The notes beneath the pieces are model-generated. The model was not told where the DNA came from. It did no database searches and was given only the letters and a program-made list of their open reading frames with translations. This document shows positions 41,850-50,980 of a stretch of DNA of 64,000 nt, piece by piece. Positions within the stretch are counted from its first letter, which is position 1, and the number at the start of each line of letters is the position of its first letter. The DNA is from Bog-473 sp963804055 (GTDB lineage: Bacteria > Actinomycetota > Acidimicrobiia > Acidimicrobiales > RAAP-2): NCBI GenBank assembly GCA_963804055.1, contig CAWDOU010000005.1:496001-560000 (forward strand). Reading direction: 5' to 3'. The translations under genes and the position numbers were made by a program.

Positions 41850-43221
41850 TGTCCACGTCAGCGTCATCGGTGGCCTTTCGCTCGTTGTCGTCGCCCTTTC
41901 GCTCTATCTGTCCCCTCTGGGGGCGACCGCCAAGCACCCGAGAACGGAATCCGCCGCAAAGACGAGCGTGCGTCCGGTGGATCATCACACCGGCTCCGGT
42001 CCTGCCACGGAGCGCCCCGCGAAGGCGACCGTGATCAAGGCGCCCACGAAGTCTGCCGCCAATCCCGCTGGCAGTCGCACCATCGTGAAGGAAATCGTGT
42101 ACGTCCCGACGCCCGGGGGATCCTCTAGCAAATCACCGGTCAGCACGACAACCTCAGTGCCCTCGAGCAGCGTGCCGACGACGACGACGACCGCACCGGT
42201 CGGGCTGACATTCACCGTGGAGAACAAGGCCAATCTGGTCGCGCCGACATCGGACTACTGGGGAGTGTCCATCAACGGGGTTCCCCAAGGCATGCCACAA
42301 CTCAGGGCATTGGACACCGAAGTCGGATCGGCGCCGTCAGAGTTGACCTGGTACCAGGGCTGGGATGAGCCGTACCCGGCCCAGGCTGTGCAGAGCGCCT
42401 GGCAAAACGGGGCGCTGCCGATGATCACCTGGGAGTCCAAGCCGACGATCGACTCGACGCCGGCGCAGTCCGATCCCGCGTACGCCCTGCGGGACATCAT
42501 CAGCGGCAACTACGACTCCTACCTCCAGACATTCGCACAGGCCGTCGTGGCACAGGGCTTGCCGGTCGTCCTCCGGCTCGATCAGGAGATGAACGGGAAT
42601 TGGTTTCCGTGGTCGGAAGGAATCAATGGGAACACCTCAGGGCAGTTCGTCCAGATGTGGCACCACGTGTGGAACATCTTCCAGGCGGCGGGTGCGAATC
42701 AATACGTGATCTGGCTCTGGGCGCCAAACAGGGTTGACACCCTCACGCATGCCCCGAGCCTGAGCGAGCTGTATCCCGGGGACGCGTACGTCGACTGGGT
42801 GGGCATCGACGCATATTGGCGCTACACGACCGAGGCGCCGACCTTCGCGGCTGTTCTGGGTCAGTCGATCGCGGCGGTGAACGCGGTGACCACGAAGCCG
42901 ATCTACATCGCGGAGACTGCTGGCATCGAGACGGATCCGACGACCGGATCCGACCTCGCGGCTGAGAAGGTCCAGTTCACGACGAACCTATTGGCTGGGA
43001 TCGAAGCCGATTCTCAGATTGTCGGATTCTCCTGGTTCGACAACGTGGCGACCTCGGACTCCGATGGCACCCCCATCACGAACGATTGGCGACTCGACTC
43101 GGACGCGTCGAACCTCGTTGCATTCAGAGCTGGGCTCGCGGCGGGACCCTTTTCCAGTGGGCTGGTGCCTTCGTCAGGACCCCCTACGACTCTTGATGTC
43201 ATCCCACCAACAAGTAGCTGA
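41830..43221 (+). CDS. Secreted GH26-like glycoside hydrolase
   Basis: A 463-aa protein with an N-terminal membrane anchor or signal (VIGGLSLVVVALSLYLSPL), a Thr/Ser/Pro-rich linker (about residues 30-125) and a catalytic barrel (about 130-450). The acid/base Glu253 lies in RLDQEMNGNWFPW and the nucleophile Glu362 in PIYIAETAG, both matching the GH26 pattern. A GGAGGAG site is upstream of ATG 41830, inside the end of the GT2 gene. It may trim or release the polymer made by that synthase. It is a paralogue of the broken enzyme at 38811-39888. Confidence 0.87.
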   Translation: MTRGRGSVHVSVIGGLSLVVVALSLYLSPLGATAKHPRTESAAKTSVRPVDHHTGSGPATERPAKATVIKAPTKSAANPAGSRTIVKEIVYVPTPGGSSSKSPVSTTTSVPSSSVPTTTTTAPVGLTFTVENKANLVAPTSDYWGVSINGVPQGMPQLRALDTEVGSAPSELTWYQGWDEPYPAQAVQSAWQNGALPMITWESKPTIDSTPAQSDPAYALRDIISGNYDSYLQTFAQAVVAQGLPVVLRLDQEMNGNWFPWSEGINGNTSGQFVQMWHHVWNIFQAAGANQYVIWLWAPNRVDTLTHAPSLSELYPGDAYVDWVGIDAYWRYTTEAPTFAAVLGQSIAAVNAVTTKPIYIAETAGIETDPTTGSDLAAEKVQFTTNLLAGIEADSQIVGFSWFDNVATSDSDGTPITNDWRLDSDASNLVAFRAGLAAGPFSSGLVPSSGPPTTLDVIPPTSS

Positions 43222-43273
43222 ACGAGAGCCCCGCAACGATCGAAACTCAAACACTCATGAAAGGAACGTGAAT

Positions 43274-44641
43274 ATGACGAGGCAGTGTCGAATTTGTGTA
43301 ATCGGGAGCGGCTACGTGGGAACTGTGGTCGCAGCAGGACTTGCTCACATCGGTCACGTCGTGATCGGGGTGGAGTCTGACGTCGACAAACTGGGTCAGC
43401 TCCAGGTCGGTATAGCCCCCTTCCACGAATCCGGGCTCGACGAATTGCTTGTCGAAGGCCTCGAGTCGGGGCGTCTGACCTTTCGGTCGGACATTGCCGG
43501 GGCAATGGCCGAGACGGAGGTTGTGTACATCTGCGTGGGAACCCCGCCGGGCGCGAACGGCGAACCGGATATGAGAGACGTCATCAATGTCGCGGTGGAA
43601 GTGGCAATGCACGTCGACGGTCACGTCCTCGTCAACAAATCCACAGTACCGGGCGGGTCAGGACGATGGCTCTCGAGTCTCGTTGAAGAGTCGACCCCGA
43701 CCGGAGGGCCAACGGGCCGGTTCTGCGTTGTCTCGAACCCCGAGTTCCTCCGCGAGGGGAGCGCGATCGACGACTTCTTGCGGCCGGATCGAATTGTGCT
43801 CGGAAGCGACTCCGAACGGGCACTCGACATCATGGTCGACATCTATCGTCCCGTGATCGAGGCATCGGAAACGCCTGTACCGGTTGTACGCACGGACCTG
43901 GTCACCGCCGAGGTGCTCAAATACGCTTCGAACGCCTTCCTGGCGACAAAGATCAGCTTCGCGAACGAGTTGGCGCGGATGTGCGAGCTCATGGGCGCGG
44001 ACGTGTGTCGGGTGACAGAGGGTATGGGCCTCGACCATCGCATCGGTAAGGAGTTCCTGTCAGCCGGCCTTGGTTGGGGCGGCTCGTGTTTCGGCAAAGA
44101 CACGGCTGCACTGACCGCCACCGCTCGAGCGTATGGGTATAGGGCCCGACTTCTCGAGGCGGCCATAGAGGTGAACCACGATCAGCGAAGCCACGTCATC
44201 GAACTGTTGCAGCGTCACTTCCATACCTTGCGAGGTCTCAGGGTGACGGTACTGGGACTGGCGTTCAAGCCCGGAACTGACGACATGCGCGATTCGCCCG
44301 CGGTTGACGTGGTCGAGCGTCTCATTGGTCACGGTTGCTTCGTCAGCGCCCACGATCCGAGTATTTCGAATCTGCCGGAGCATCCGGAGGTCAAGGTATT
44401 CAGCGACCCATATGCAGCCGTCCAGCGCGCCGAGGCTGTGATCATTGCCACTGACTGGCCGCTCTACGGTCAGCTGGACCTGCCTCGTCTCGCAATGCAG
44501 TCACCAGGGGCGCTGTTGCTGGACGCACGAAATATCGTCGACCCGATGACAGCTTCGGCGGCCGGATTCCACTATCAAGGAATCGGACGTGAGCTCCAAT
44601 CGCTCGTCGACAGGCGACGAATAGCTGCTGGCACAGGCTGA
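43274..44641 (+). CDS. ugd: UDP-glucose 6-dehydrogenase (or close UDP-sugar dehydrogenase)
   Basis: A 455-aa enzyme of the UDPG/MGDP dehydrogenase family that makes UDP-glucuronate from UDP-glucose and NAD+. It has an N-terminal Rossmann motif (ICVIGSGYVGTVVAAGLAHIGH), EVLKYASNAFLATKISFANE, the catalytic cysteine Cys272 in GWGGSCFGKD and the C-terminal domain with VLGLAFKPGTDDMRDSPA. An AAAGGAA site precedes ATG 43274. Last gene of the synthase-hydrolase-dehydrogenase group, supplying a precursor for an acidic exopolysaccharide. UDP-mannuronate or GDP-mannose relatives share the motifs, so the sugar is probable rather than certain. Confidence 0.93.
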   Translation: MTRQCRICVIGSGYVGTVVAAGLAHIGHVVIGVESDVDKLGQLQVGIAPFHESGLDELLVEGLESGRLTFRSDIAGAMAETEVVYICVGTPPGANGEPDMRDVINVAVEVAMHVDGHVLVNKSTVPGGSGRWLSSLVEESTPTGGPTGRFCVVSNPEFLREGSAIDDFLRPDRIVLGSDSERALDIMVDIYRPVIEASETPVPVVRTDLVTAEVLKYASNAFLATKISFANELARMCELMGADVCRVTEGMGLDHRIGKEFLSAGLGWGGSCFGKDTAALTATARAYGYRARLLEAAIEVNHDQRSHVIELLQRHFHTLRGLRVTVLGLAFKPGTDDMRDSPAVDVVERLIGHGCFVSAHDPSISNLPEHPEVKVFSDPYAAVQRAEAVIIATDWPLYGQLDLPRLAMQSPGALLLDARNIVDPMTASAAGFHYQGIGRELQSLVDRRRIAAGTG

Positions 44642-44660
44642 GCGGAGCGACTCACCGCTC
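44640..44660 (+). terminator. Hairpin at the end of the exopolysaccharide genes
   Basis: GAGCGG and CCGCTC form a 6-bp stem with a 9-base loop overlapping the dehydrogenase stop codon. No T-run follows. It may end the operon. Confidence 0.35.
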
Positions 44661-44891
44661 CGGGCACCTCAGCAGATCGAGGGACGCTTTCCTTCTCCCT
44701 GGCAGGGAGTACTCGGAGAGGCACACCGGGACCCGCTGTGGGCCTGCAGCGCCTCGGGGGAGCAGTCCGGCGGCCCCCTCGGAGCTGCCAGACCCCGGGC
44801 GAGGGTTCACGTAGGCTTCCTGAACGGAGCCAGCCGGCGACTGTGGCCGGATTGTGGACAACGGTCCTGGTCATGCGGCGAAACTCCGGCA

Positions 44892-44981
44892 CGGAGAGGT
44901 GCGAGAGCGGCCGAATCGGACTCACTGCTAATGAGTTGACCTGGGTAACCGGGTCCGAGGGTTCAAATCCCTCCCTCTCCG
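44892..44981 (+). tRNA. tRNA-Ser (anticodon GCU)
   Basis: A 90-nt class II tRNA. The acceptor stem pairs GGAGAGG (44892-44898) with CCTCTCC, followed by discriminator G. The anticodon stem-loop is ACTCA-CTGCTAA-TGAGT with anticodon GCT at 44926-44928. A long variable arm and the T arm GAGGG-TTCAAAT-CCCTC are present. CCA is not encoded. It reads serine AGC/AGU codons. Base composition is lower in GC to its left and higher to its right. Confidence 0.97.
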
Positions 44982-45096
44982 CTCGGGGGTCGGGCACGTG
45001 GTGTCGGACCATCCGGATGGTTGGTCCGCTCGACGCGGGCCCGCCGGGTTCCGTCGCCCGACGGGGTCCGGCCTGGTGCGAGGAGTGTGTGACGGC

Positions 45097-46548
45097 GTGG
45101 GCCTCTATTGGCTGCAGACCTTGGGGTGCCCGAAGAACCAGGTCGACTCCGACAAGCTGGAAGGTCATCTCGCTGCCCAGGGGTACGGCCGTGCCACCGA
45201 CGCCGACTCGGCCGACCTCGTGGTGGTCAACACGTGCGCCTTCATCGACGCCGCCCGCCAGGAGTCCATCGATACCGTCCTGGCCCTGGCCGACCGTCGC
45301 CGCCCGGGTGCCCGCCTGGTCGTGACCGGTTGCATGGCCGAGCGCTACGGCGACGAGCTGCGCGAAGCCCTGCCCGAGGTCGACCTCGTCGCGCCGTTCG
45401 GTTCTGAGCTCACCACGCCGGCCGTCATTGGCACCGTCCCCGAACGCGTCCCGGTCACCCTGACATCCGGGCGCCGCGCCGCTGAGTCCGCACCTGCACC
45501 CCCGCTCGCCACCGGGTTCGATCTCCTGGAGCTGCCGCGCCCGGCCGCCTCCGCCCCGTGGGCCTACATAAAGGTCGCCGAGGGATGCGACCGCATCTGC
45601 GGCTTCTGCGCCATCCCGTCCTTCCGGGGCAAGCAGCGCTCCCGTTCGACTCACGACATCCTGGCCGAGGTCGACGCGCTGCGTGCCACGACCGACGACG
45701 CGCCTGCCCTCCGCGAGATCGTCCTCGTGGCCCAGGACTTGGCCTCCTACGGCCGCGATCGCTCGGGTCCGGGGCGCCGCACCCGTATCGCCCACGGACC
45801 TTCGCCCATCGCCGCTCTGACCCGCGCCGTGTCGGCCCGCGTCGAGCGCACCCGGCTGCTCTACCTCTATCCCTCGGGGCTGACCGACGAGCTCATCGAG
45901 ACCGTGCTCGATACGGGAGTGCCCTACTTCGACCTCTCGCTCCAACACGTGTCGCGTCCGTTGCTCGCCGGCATGCGCCGCTGGGGCGACGGCGACCGCT
46001 TCCTGCGCCGCATTGGTGACATCAGGGCCGCCGAGCCCGATGCCACCTTCCGCTCCTCCTTCATCCTCGGCTACCCGGGCGAGACCGAGCGCGACCACGA
46101 CCTTCTGCTCGAGTTCCTCGATGCCGCGCAGCTCGACTGGGCCGGCTTCTTCCCGTATTCCCGCGAGGACGGCACCCACGCAGCCGACCTCGCCGAACAG
46201 GTGCCGGCGGCGCTCGCTCTCGAGCGCCTGCGCGAGTGCGCCGAGCTGCAGGACGCCATCACGGCCGCCAAGCGGGACGCGCTGATCGGCGCGACGCGCC
46301 AGGTCCTCGTCGACGCGCCCGGCCAGGGCCGGACCGTGCACGAGGCGCCCGAGATCGACGGCATCGTCCATCTGCCCGCCGACCTTGCGGTCGGCCACCT
46401 CGTCGACGTCACCATCACCGGCGCGGAGGGGCCCGACCTCACCGCCGTGGCGGCCGACCGGAATCCGGCTTCCGCCGGCGTTGCCACCGCCACCGCCACC
46501 GCCGGCGCCGGCGCCGGCGCAGTCTCAGCCGGAGCGACGACACGGTGA
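45097..46548 (+). CDS. rimO: Ribosomal protein S12 methylthiotransferase RimO
   Basis: A 483-aa radical SAM enzyme that adds a methylthio group to the conserved aspartate of ribosomal protein S12. It has the N-terminal UPF0004 domain (LQTLGCPKNQVDSDKLEG), the radical SAM CxxxCxxC in EGCDRICGFCAIPSFRG, the EIVLVAQDLASYGRD block and a C-terminal TRAM region. GTG 45097 is chosen because AGGAG lies 11 bases upstream and the family motif starts at once. The last 25 residues are an Ala/Thr/Gly repeat (ATATATAGAGAGA) from a hexanucleotide run. It overlaps pgsA by 4 bp. Confidence 0.95.
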   Translation: MGLYWLQTLGCPKNQVDSDKLEGHLAAQGYGRATDADSADLVVVNTCAFIDAARQESIDTVLALADRRRPGARLVVTGCMAERYGDELREALPEVDLVAPFGSELTTPAVIGTVPERVPVTLTSGRRAAESAPAPPLATGFDLLELPRPAASAPWAYIKVAEGCDRICGFCAIPSFRGKQRSRSTHDILAEVDALRATTDDAPALREIVLVAQDLASYGRDRSGPGRRTRIAHGPSPIAALTRAVSARVERTRLLYLYPSGLTDELIETVLDTGVPYFDLSLQHVSRPLLAGMRRWGDGDRFLRRIGDIRAAEPDATFRSSFILGYPGETERDHDLLLEFLDAAQLDWAGFFPYSREDGTHAADLAEQVPAALALERLRECAELQDAITAAKRDALIGATRQVLVDAPGQGRTVHEAPEIDGIVHLPADLAVGHLVDVTITGAEGPDLTAVAADRNPASAGVATATATAGAGAGAVSAGATTR

Positions 46549-47138
46549 ACGAGGCCACGCACGAGCCCGCCCGCCGGACGGACTTCACCTTCGGCGAGAG
46601 CGCGCTGGTCACGCCGGCCAACGCCGTCACGGTGGCCCGGTTGCTGGCGGCTCCCGTCTACGTGCTCATGCTCGTCGCCTGGGGCGCCTCATGGGTCAAT
46701 GTCGTGGTGGGCTTCCTGCTCGCCGCCAGCGACGGGCTCGATGGCTACATGGCCCGCCGCCACGGCACCACTCGCTCCGGCGCGTTCCTCGACCCGCTGG
46801 CCGACAAGGCGTGCGTGCTCGGCGCCATGATCACGCTGGCGGCCGAGGGGCACCTGCCCTGGCTGCCTGTGGTGCTCATCACCGTCCGCGAGGTGGGCAT
46901 GCAGGCCTACCGCTCCTGGGTGGGGCGGCGCGGTGTGTCCATCCCGGCGCGCAAGTCGGCCAAGCTCAAGACGCTGGTGCAGGACCTGGCGATCGGTGCG
47001 GTCATCATCCCACCGCTGGCGCACCAGCACACGTTGCAGGTCGTCATGATCTGGGTCGCCTGCGCCCTCACGCTCTACACCGGTGCCGAGTATCTCCTCG
47101 ACGGTCGCCGGGTGTTGCACGGAACGACCACCCCCTAA
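46545..47138 (+). CDS. pgsA: CDP-diacylglycerol-glycerol-3-phosphate 3-phosphatidyltransferase-like
   Basis: A 197-aa membrane enzyme of the CDP-alcohol phosphatidyltransferase family. The catalytic motif is DGYMARRHGTTRSGAFLDP followed by LADK, matching DGx2ARx8Gx3Dx3D. Four or more helices surround it. It probably makes phosphatidylglycerol phosphate. The GTG at 46545 overlaps the rimO stop (GTGA). The order rimO-pgsA-cinA is common in actinobacteria, which supports the assignment. Confidence 0.92.
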   Translation: MNEATHEPARRTDFTFGESALVTPANAVTVARLLAAPVYVLMLVAWGASWVNVVVGFLLAASDGLDGYMARRHGTTRSGAFLDPLADKACVLGAMITLAAEGHLPWLPVVLITVREVGMQAYRSWVGRRGVSIPARKSAKLKTLVQDLAIGAVIIPPLAHQHTLQVVMIWVACALTLYTGAEYLLDGRRVLHGTTTP

Positions 47139-47148
47139 GGTCACCCTC

Positions 47149-48418
47149 GTGAGAATCGAGATCGTGGCGGTGGGCACCGAGTTGTTGTTGGGCCAGATCG
47201 CCGACACCAACTCCGCCTGGCTGGGGGAGCATCTGGCCGCCAACGGCGTCGCCTCCCACTTCCATCAGGCCGTCGGCGACAATCACGACCGCATCACCCT
47301 GGCCCTGCGCACCGCGCTGGCCCGGAGCGACGGCGTCATCATGTGCGGCGGATTGGGGCCGACCCAGGACGACATCACCCGCGAGGCCATTGCCGACGTC
47401 ATGAACGTCCCGCTCGTGCGCGACCAGGCCATCGTCGACGTCATCGCCGGCTTCTTCGCGGGCCGGGGGCGCATCATGACGGAGAACAACGCGGCGGCAG
47501 GCGGACGTGCCCCAGGGGGCGGCCATCATCCCCCAGGTGGCCGGCACCGCCCCGGGCCTCATCTGCCCGGTGGGGAACAAGGTCGTCTATGCGGTCCCGG
47601 GCGTCCCGTACGAAATGGCCGAGATGTTCGAGCGCGGCATCCTGCCCGACCTGCGCGCCCGCATGGCCGAATCGGGCGAGGAGACCGGCGTCATCACCAG
47701 TCGCGTGCTGCGGACCTGGGGCGCCAGCGAGTCCGGCCTGGCCGAATCGCTGCAGGATCGCATCGACGCGCTCGGCGAGAGCGGTGACGTGACGCTGGCC
47801 TTCTTGGCGTCGGGCATCGAGGGGATCAAGGTGCGCATCACGGCCCGGGCCCGTACGACCGAAGAGGTCACCGCTCTGCTCGACAAGGAGGACGCCGAGG
47901 TGCGTCGGGCCATTGAGGACCGGCTCGGCGACATCGTCTTCGGCGTCGACGACGAGTCGATGGAGGTGGCGGTGGCCGCCCGGCTGATCGAGCGCGGGCT
48001 GACGTTCGGGGTCGCCGAGTCGCTCACCGGTGGCCTCATCGCCTCCCGCCTCGTCAATGTGGCCGGAGCATCGTCGTGGTTCCGCGGCGGCGTCGTGGCC
48101 TACGACTCGCAGGTCAAGTTCGACGTGCTGGGCGTCCCTGTCGGGCCGGTGGTCACCGAAGCGGCCGCGGCCGCCATGGCTGAGGGCGCCGCCCGGGTGA
48201 CCGGAGCCGACGTCGGGCTCGGCATCACCGGCGTCGCCGGGCCGGACGACCAGGAGGGTGTGGCGCCGGGCACGGTGTTCGTCGGGCTCCACCTCCCGGG
48301 CCAGCCGGCCCAGACCCGGGAGCTGCGGGTGCCCGGCGACCGGGAGCGGGTACGCCAGTACGGGGCCATTTCTGCCCTTGACCTGCTGCGACGCGCCCTC
48401 GACGCCTACGCCCCCTGA
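47149..48418 (+). CDS. cinA: CinA-like protein (competence/damage-inducible; NMN amidohydrolase domain), one frameshift
   Basis: Two overlapping frames make one CinA. From GTG 47149 the first part has the MoCF-like domain (VGTELLLGQIADTNSAWL, MCGGLGPTQDDITRE, MTENNA). From about 47500 the next frame continues with DVPQGAAIIPQVAGTAPG, the C-terminal PncC domain with TFGVAESLTGGLIASRLVN and GVAGPDDQEG. One extra G in the run GCGGCGGCAGG near 47493 explains the break; removing it gives NNARQADVPQG, the expected family sequence. An indel in the assembly seems more likely than a dead gene. CinA proteins act on pyridine nucleotides (nicotinamide mononucleotide). Confidence 0.88.
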
Positions 48419-48506
48419 GGGCCCGCGTTCACAGGAGGCCCACAGGGGGGTCACACTGGACGGGCAAGCCGGGGCGCGAGCCTGTGCGCCAGGGAGGTAC
48501 GGCCAA

Positions 48507-49220
48507 GTGAAGATGGACAACGGACCGCGGGTGCTCGTGGTCGATGACGAACCCTCGATCGTCGACGCGGTGGCGACATCGCTGCGCTACGAGGGGTTTA
48601 CGGTCGACGAGGCGATGACAGGGCGCAAGGCGCTGGCCCAGGCGCAGGAGGACCCGCCCGACCTCGTGATCCTCGACGTGATGCTGCCCGATCTCGACGG
48701 GCTCGAGGTGACCCGGCGACTGCGCTCGGACGGCCTGCGCGTGCCCGTCCTCTTCCTGACCGCCCGCGACACGCTGCAGGACAAGCTGGCCGGCCTCACC
48801 GTCGGTGGTGACGACTACGTGACCAAGCCCTTTGCGCTGGCGGAGGTCATCGCCCGGGTGCATGCCATCCTGCGCCGGACCGGCTACGAGCCCGAGGACG
48901 ACGGGATCTTGCGCTTCTCGGACCTCGAGCTCGACGAGAGCGCGCACGAGGTTCGCCGCAACGGGAGCGCCATCAACCTCACCGCCACCGAGTTCAACCT
49001 CCTGCGTTACTTCATGCTCAACCCGCGCCACGTGCTGTCCAAGTCTCAGATCCTCGACCATGTCTGGCACTATGACTTCGGCGGAGACGGGAACGTCGTA
49101 GAGACCTACGTCAGTTATCTGCGCAAGAAGCTCGAAAAGTTCGGGCCACCGCTCATCCACACCATCCGCCTCGTGGGTTACACCCTTCGTGAGCCGGAGT
49201 CTGCCAATGGAGCTGCCTGA
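48507..49220 (+). CDS. Two-component response regulator, OmpR/PhoB family
   Basis: A 237-aa regulator with a receiver domain (LVVDDEPSIVDAV; phospho-acceptor Asp57 in LVILDVMLPDLDG; LTARD; GGDDYVTKPF) and a C-terminal winged helix (LDESAHEVRRNGSAINLTA, EFNLLRYFMLNP, VETYVSYLRKKLE). GTG 48507 is favoured by a GGGAGG site nine bases upstream; ATG 48513 is alternative. The kinase starts directly after its stop. Target genes are unknown; the glycosyltransferase pair downstream is a candidate. Confidence 0.94.
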   Translation: MKMDNGPRVLVVDDEPSIVDAVATSLRYEGFTVDEAMTGRKALAQAQEDPPDLVILDVMLPDLDGLEVTRRLRSDGLRVPVLFLTARDTLQDKLAGLTVGGDDYVTKPFALAEVIARVHAILRRTGYEPEDDGILRFSDLELDESAHEVRRNGSAINLTATEFNLLRYFMLNPRHVLSKSQILDHVWHYDFGGDGNVVETYVSYLRKKLEKFGPPLIHTIRLVGYTLREPESANGAA

Positions 49221-50897
49221 GTGTCCCTCCGGCTGCGTCTGCTTGTCGCGGTCGGACTGATCGCCATCGTGGCGCTGGTGGTGGCGGACTTCGCCACCTA
49301 CTCGGCGCTGCGCTCTTCGCTCTACCAGCAGGTCGACCAGGAATTGGCCCAGCAGCCGCACCGGCTGCCCGGCACCAACGGGTTCCCCTGCCCGTCGCCC
49401 AGCTCGCGGTTCGATGATCAGGGGAACAGCGGTGCCGGTCCGGGAGCCGGGTCGGGTGACGGGGGCAATGACTTCCCGAACGTCTCGGGGTACAACTACA
49501 TCGCCGTCGTGCGCTCCAGCGGCGCGGTGTTGGTCGGAAGCGAGTGCCCGGCTTACGTGGGCGACCACGCCTACCGACCCTCCCTGCCCAACACCATCAC
49601 CGGGTTCACGACGCAGCCGGACGGGGAGCAGGTCGCGTACTTTACGACGGGGTCCATCGACCCCGACGGTCCGTCCTTCAGGGTGCGGGCCGAAAGGGTG
49701 GACGTCATCACGCCGAGCGGCTCGCAGACGCAGGCCGTGTTGGTCCAGGCGCAGCCCCTCACCGACCAGAACAGCACGCTGCACACGCTGTTCCTGACCG
49801 AACTGGCCGTGACGGCGGGCGCACTGGTGCTCGCTCTGGCCGGCGGCTGGTGGCTGGTCCGGCTCGGACTGCGACCGCTCGAAGACGTCGAGCGCACCGC
49901 CGACTCCATCGCGGCCGGTGACCTGGATCAGCGCGTACCGGGCGCCGACCAGGCCACCGAGGTCGGCCGTTTGGCCAGAGCGCTCAACGTCATGCTGGAG
50001 CGCATTCAGGCCGCCTTCTCGGCCCGTGTGGCTTCGGAGTCGCGCCTGCGCGAGAACGAGCAGCACCTCCGCCAGTTCGTCGCCGACGCGTCACACGAGC
50101 TGCGCACACCCATCGCCGCCGTCTCGGCCTATGCGGAGCTGTTCGAGCGGGGCGGCTCCGAGCGCCCCGAGGACCTGCCCCGCATCGTTTCCGGTATTCG
50201 CACCGAGACGGCCCGGATGGACAGGTTGGTGAGCGATCTCTTGGAGCTGGCGCGGCTCGACGAGGGCGTGCCGATGGAGACGGGACCGGTGGAGCTGGTG
50301 TCGCTGGCTTCGGACGCCGTCCGCACCGCCACGGCGGTAGGCCCGGAGTGGCCGGTGCAGTTCTCGGCGACGCGCCCGGTGGAGGTGGCCGGCGACAAGG
50401 ACCGTCTGCGTCAGGTCCTCGACAACCTCTTGGCCAACGTTCGTGCGCACACGCCACCGGGCACGACCGCCACGGTCCACGTCGACCAGATCGGCGACCA
50501 GGCGAAGATCGAAGTCCGTGACACCGGACCGGGCATGGCCGAGGAGGACGCCCGCCGGGTCTTCGAGCGCTTCTACCGGGCCGACACCGCCCGCACCCGC
50601 ACCCGCGGTGGCAGTGGGTTGGGGCTGTCCATCGTCGCTGCCATCGTGAGCGCCCACCGTGGGACGGTTTCAGCCGCTTCGTCACCGGGGAACGGTCTGG
50701 TGATCACTGTGCTGCTCCCGGTCAGCACGGTTCCTGCCGGCCCCGAGCCGTCCGGCTCGACGGACCAGGCGCCTGAGCCGGTTGCGTCACCTCCGCCGGC
50801 CCAGCCCGCTCGAGCTCCCCAGACACCCAGACCAACTGTGCAAGCCCAGGAAGCCCAGGAAGCCCAGGCACCCGAGGCGCCCCGTCCATCCAGCTAA
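49221..50897 (+). CDS. Membrane sensor histidine kinase
   Basis: A 558-aa kinase with TM1 (about residues 5-27), an extracytoplasmic sensor region of about 160 residues, TM2 (about 193-215), HAMP (RPLEDVERTADSIAAGDLDQRV), HisKA with His292 in DASHELRTPIAAVSA, and HATPase_c (DNLLANVRAHTP, DTGPGM, GGSGLGLSIV). The last 55 residues are a Pro/Ala/Glu-rich tail with QEAQEAQ repeats. It follows the regulator gene with no gap. The signal sensed is unknown. Confidence 0.93.
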   Translation: MSLRLRLLVAVGLIAIVALVVADFATYSALRSSLYQQVDQELAQQPHRLPGTNGFPCPSPSSRFDDQGNSGAGPGAGSGDGGNDFPNVSGYNYIAVVRSSGAVLVGSECPAYVGDHAYRPSLPNTITGFTTQPDGEQVAYFTTGSIDPDGPSFRVRAERVDVITPSGSQTQAVLVQAQPLTDQNSTLHTLFLTELAVTAGALVLALAGGWWLVRLGLRPLEDVERTADSIAAGDLDQRVPGADQATEVGRLARALNVMLERIQAAFSARVASESRLRENEQHLRQFVADASHELRTPIAAVSAYAELFERGGSERPEDLPRIVSGIRTETARMDRLVSDLLELARLDEGVPMETGPVELVSLASDAVRTATAVGPEWPVQFSATRPVEVAGDKDRLRQVLDNLLANVRAHTPPGTTATVHVDQIGDQAKIEVRDTGPGMAEEDARRVFERFYRADTARTRTRGGSGLGLSIVAAIVSAHRGTVSAASSPGNGLVITVLLPVSTVPAGPEPSGSTDQAPEPVASPPPAQPARAPQTPRPTVQAQEAQEAQAPEAPRPSS

Positions 50898-50980
50898 ATC
50901 GGGCTTTTGTGCCGCGCCGCGCGAGATTCACACCGTATCCACAGCCGAGGTTCACGGAGCCCGGAGCCGGCCACGGCAGC

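Noticed and set aside
44575..46398. 607-codon minus-strand ORF opposite rimO and the tRNA
   Set aside because: It crosses the tRNA and is the antisense of the well-supported rimO; low-complexity composition.
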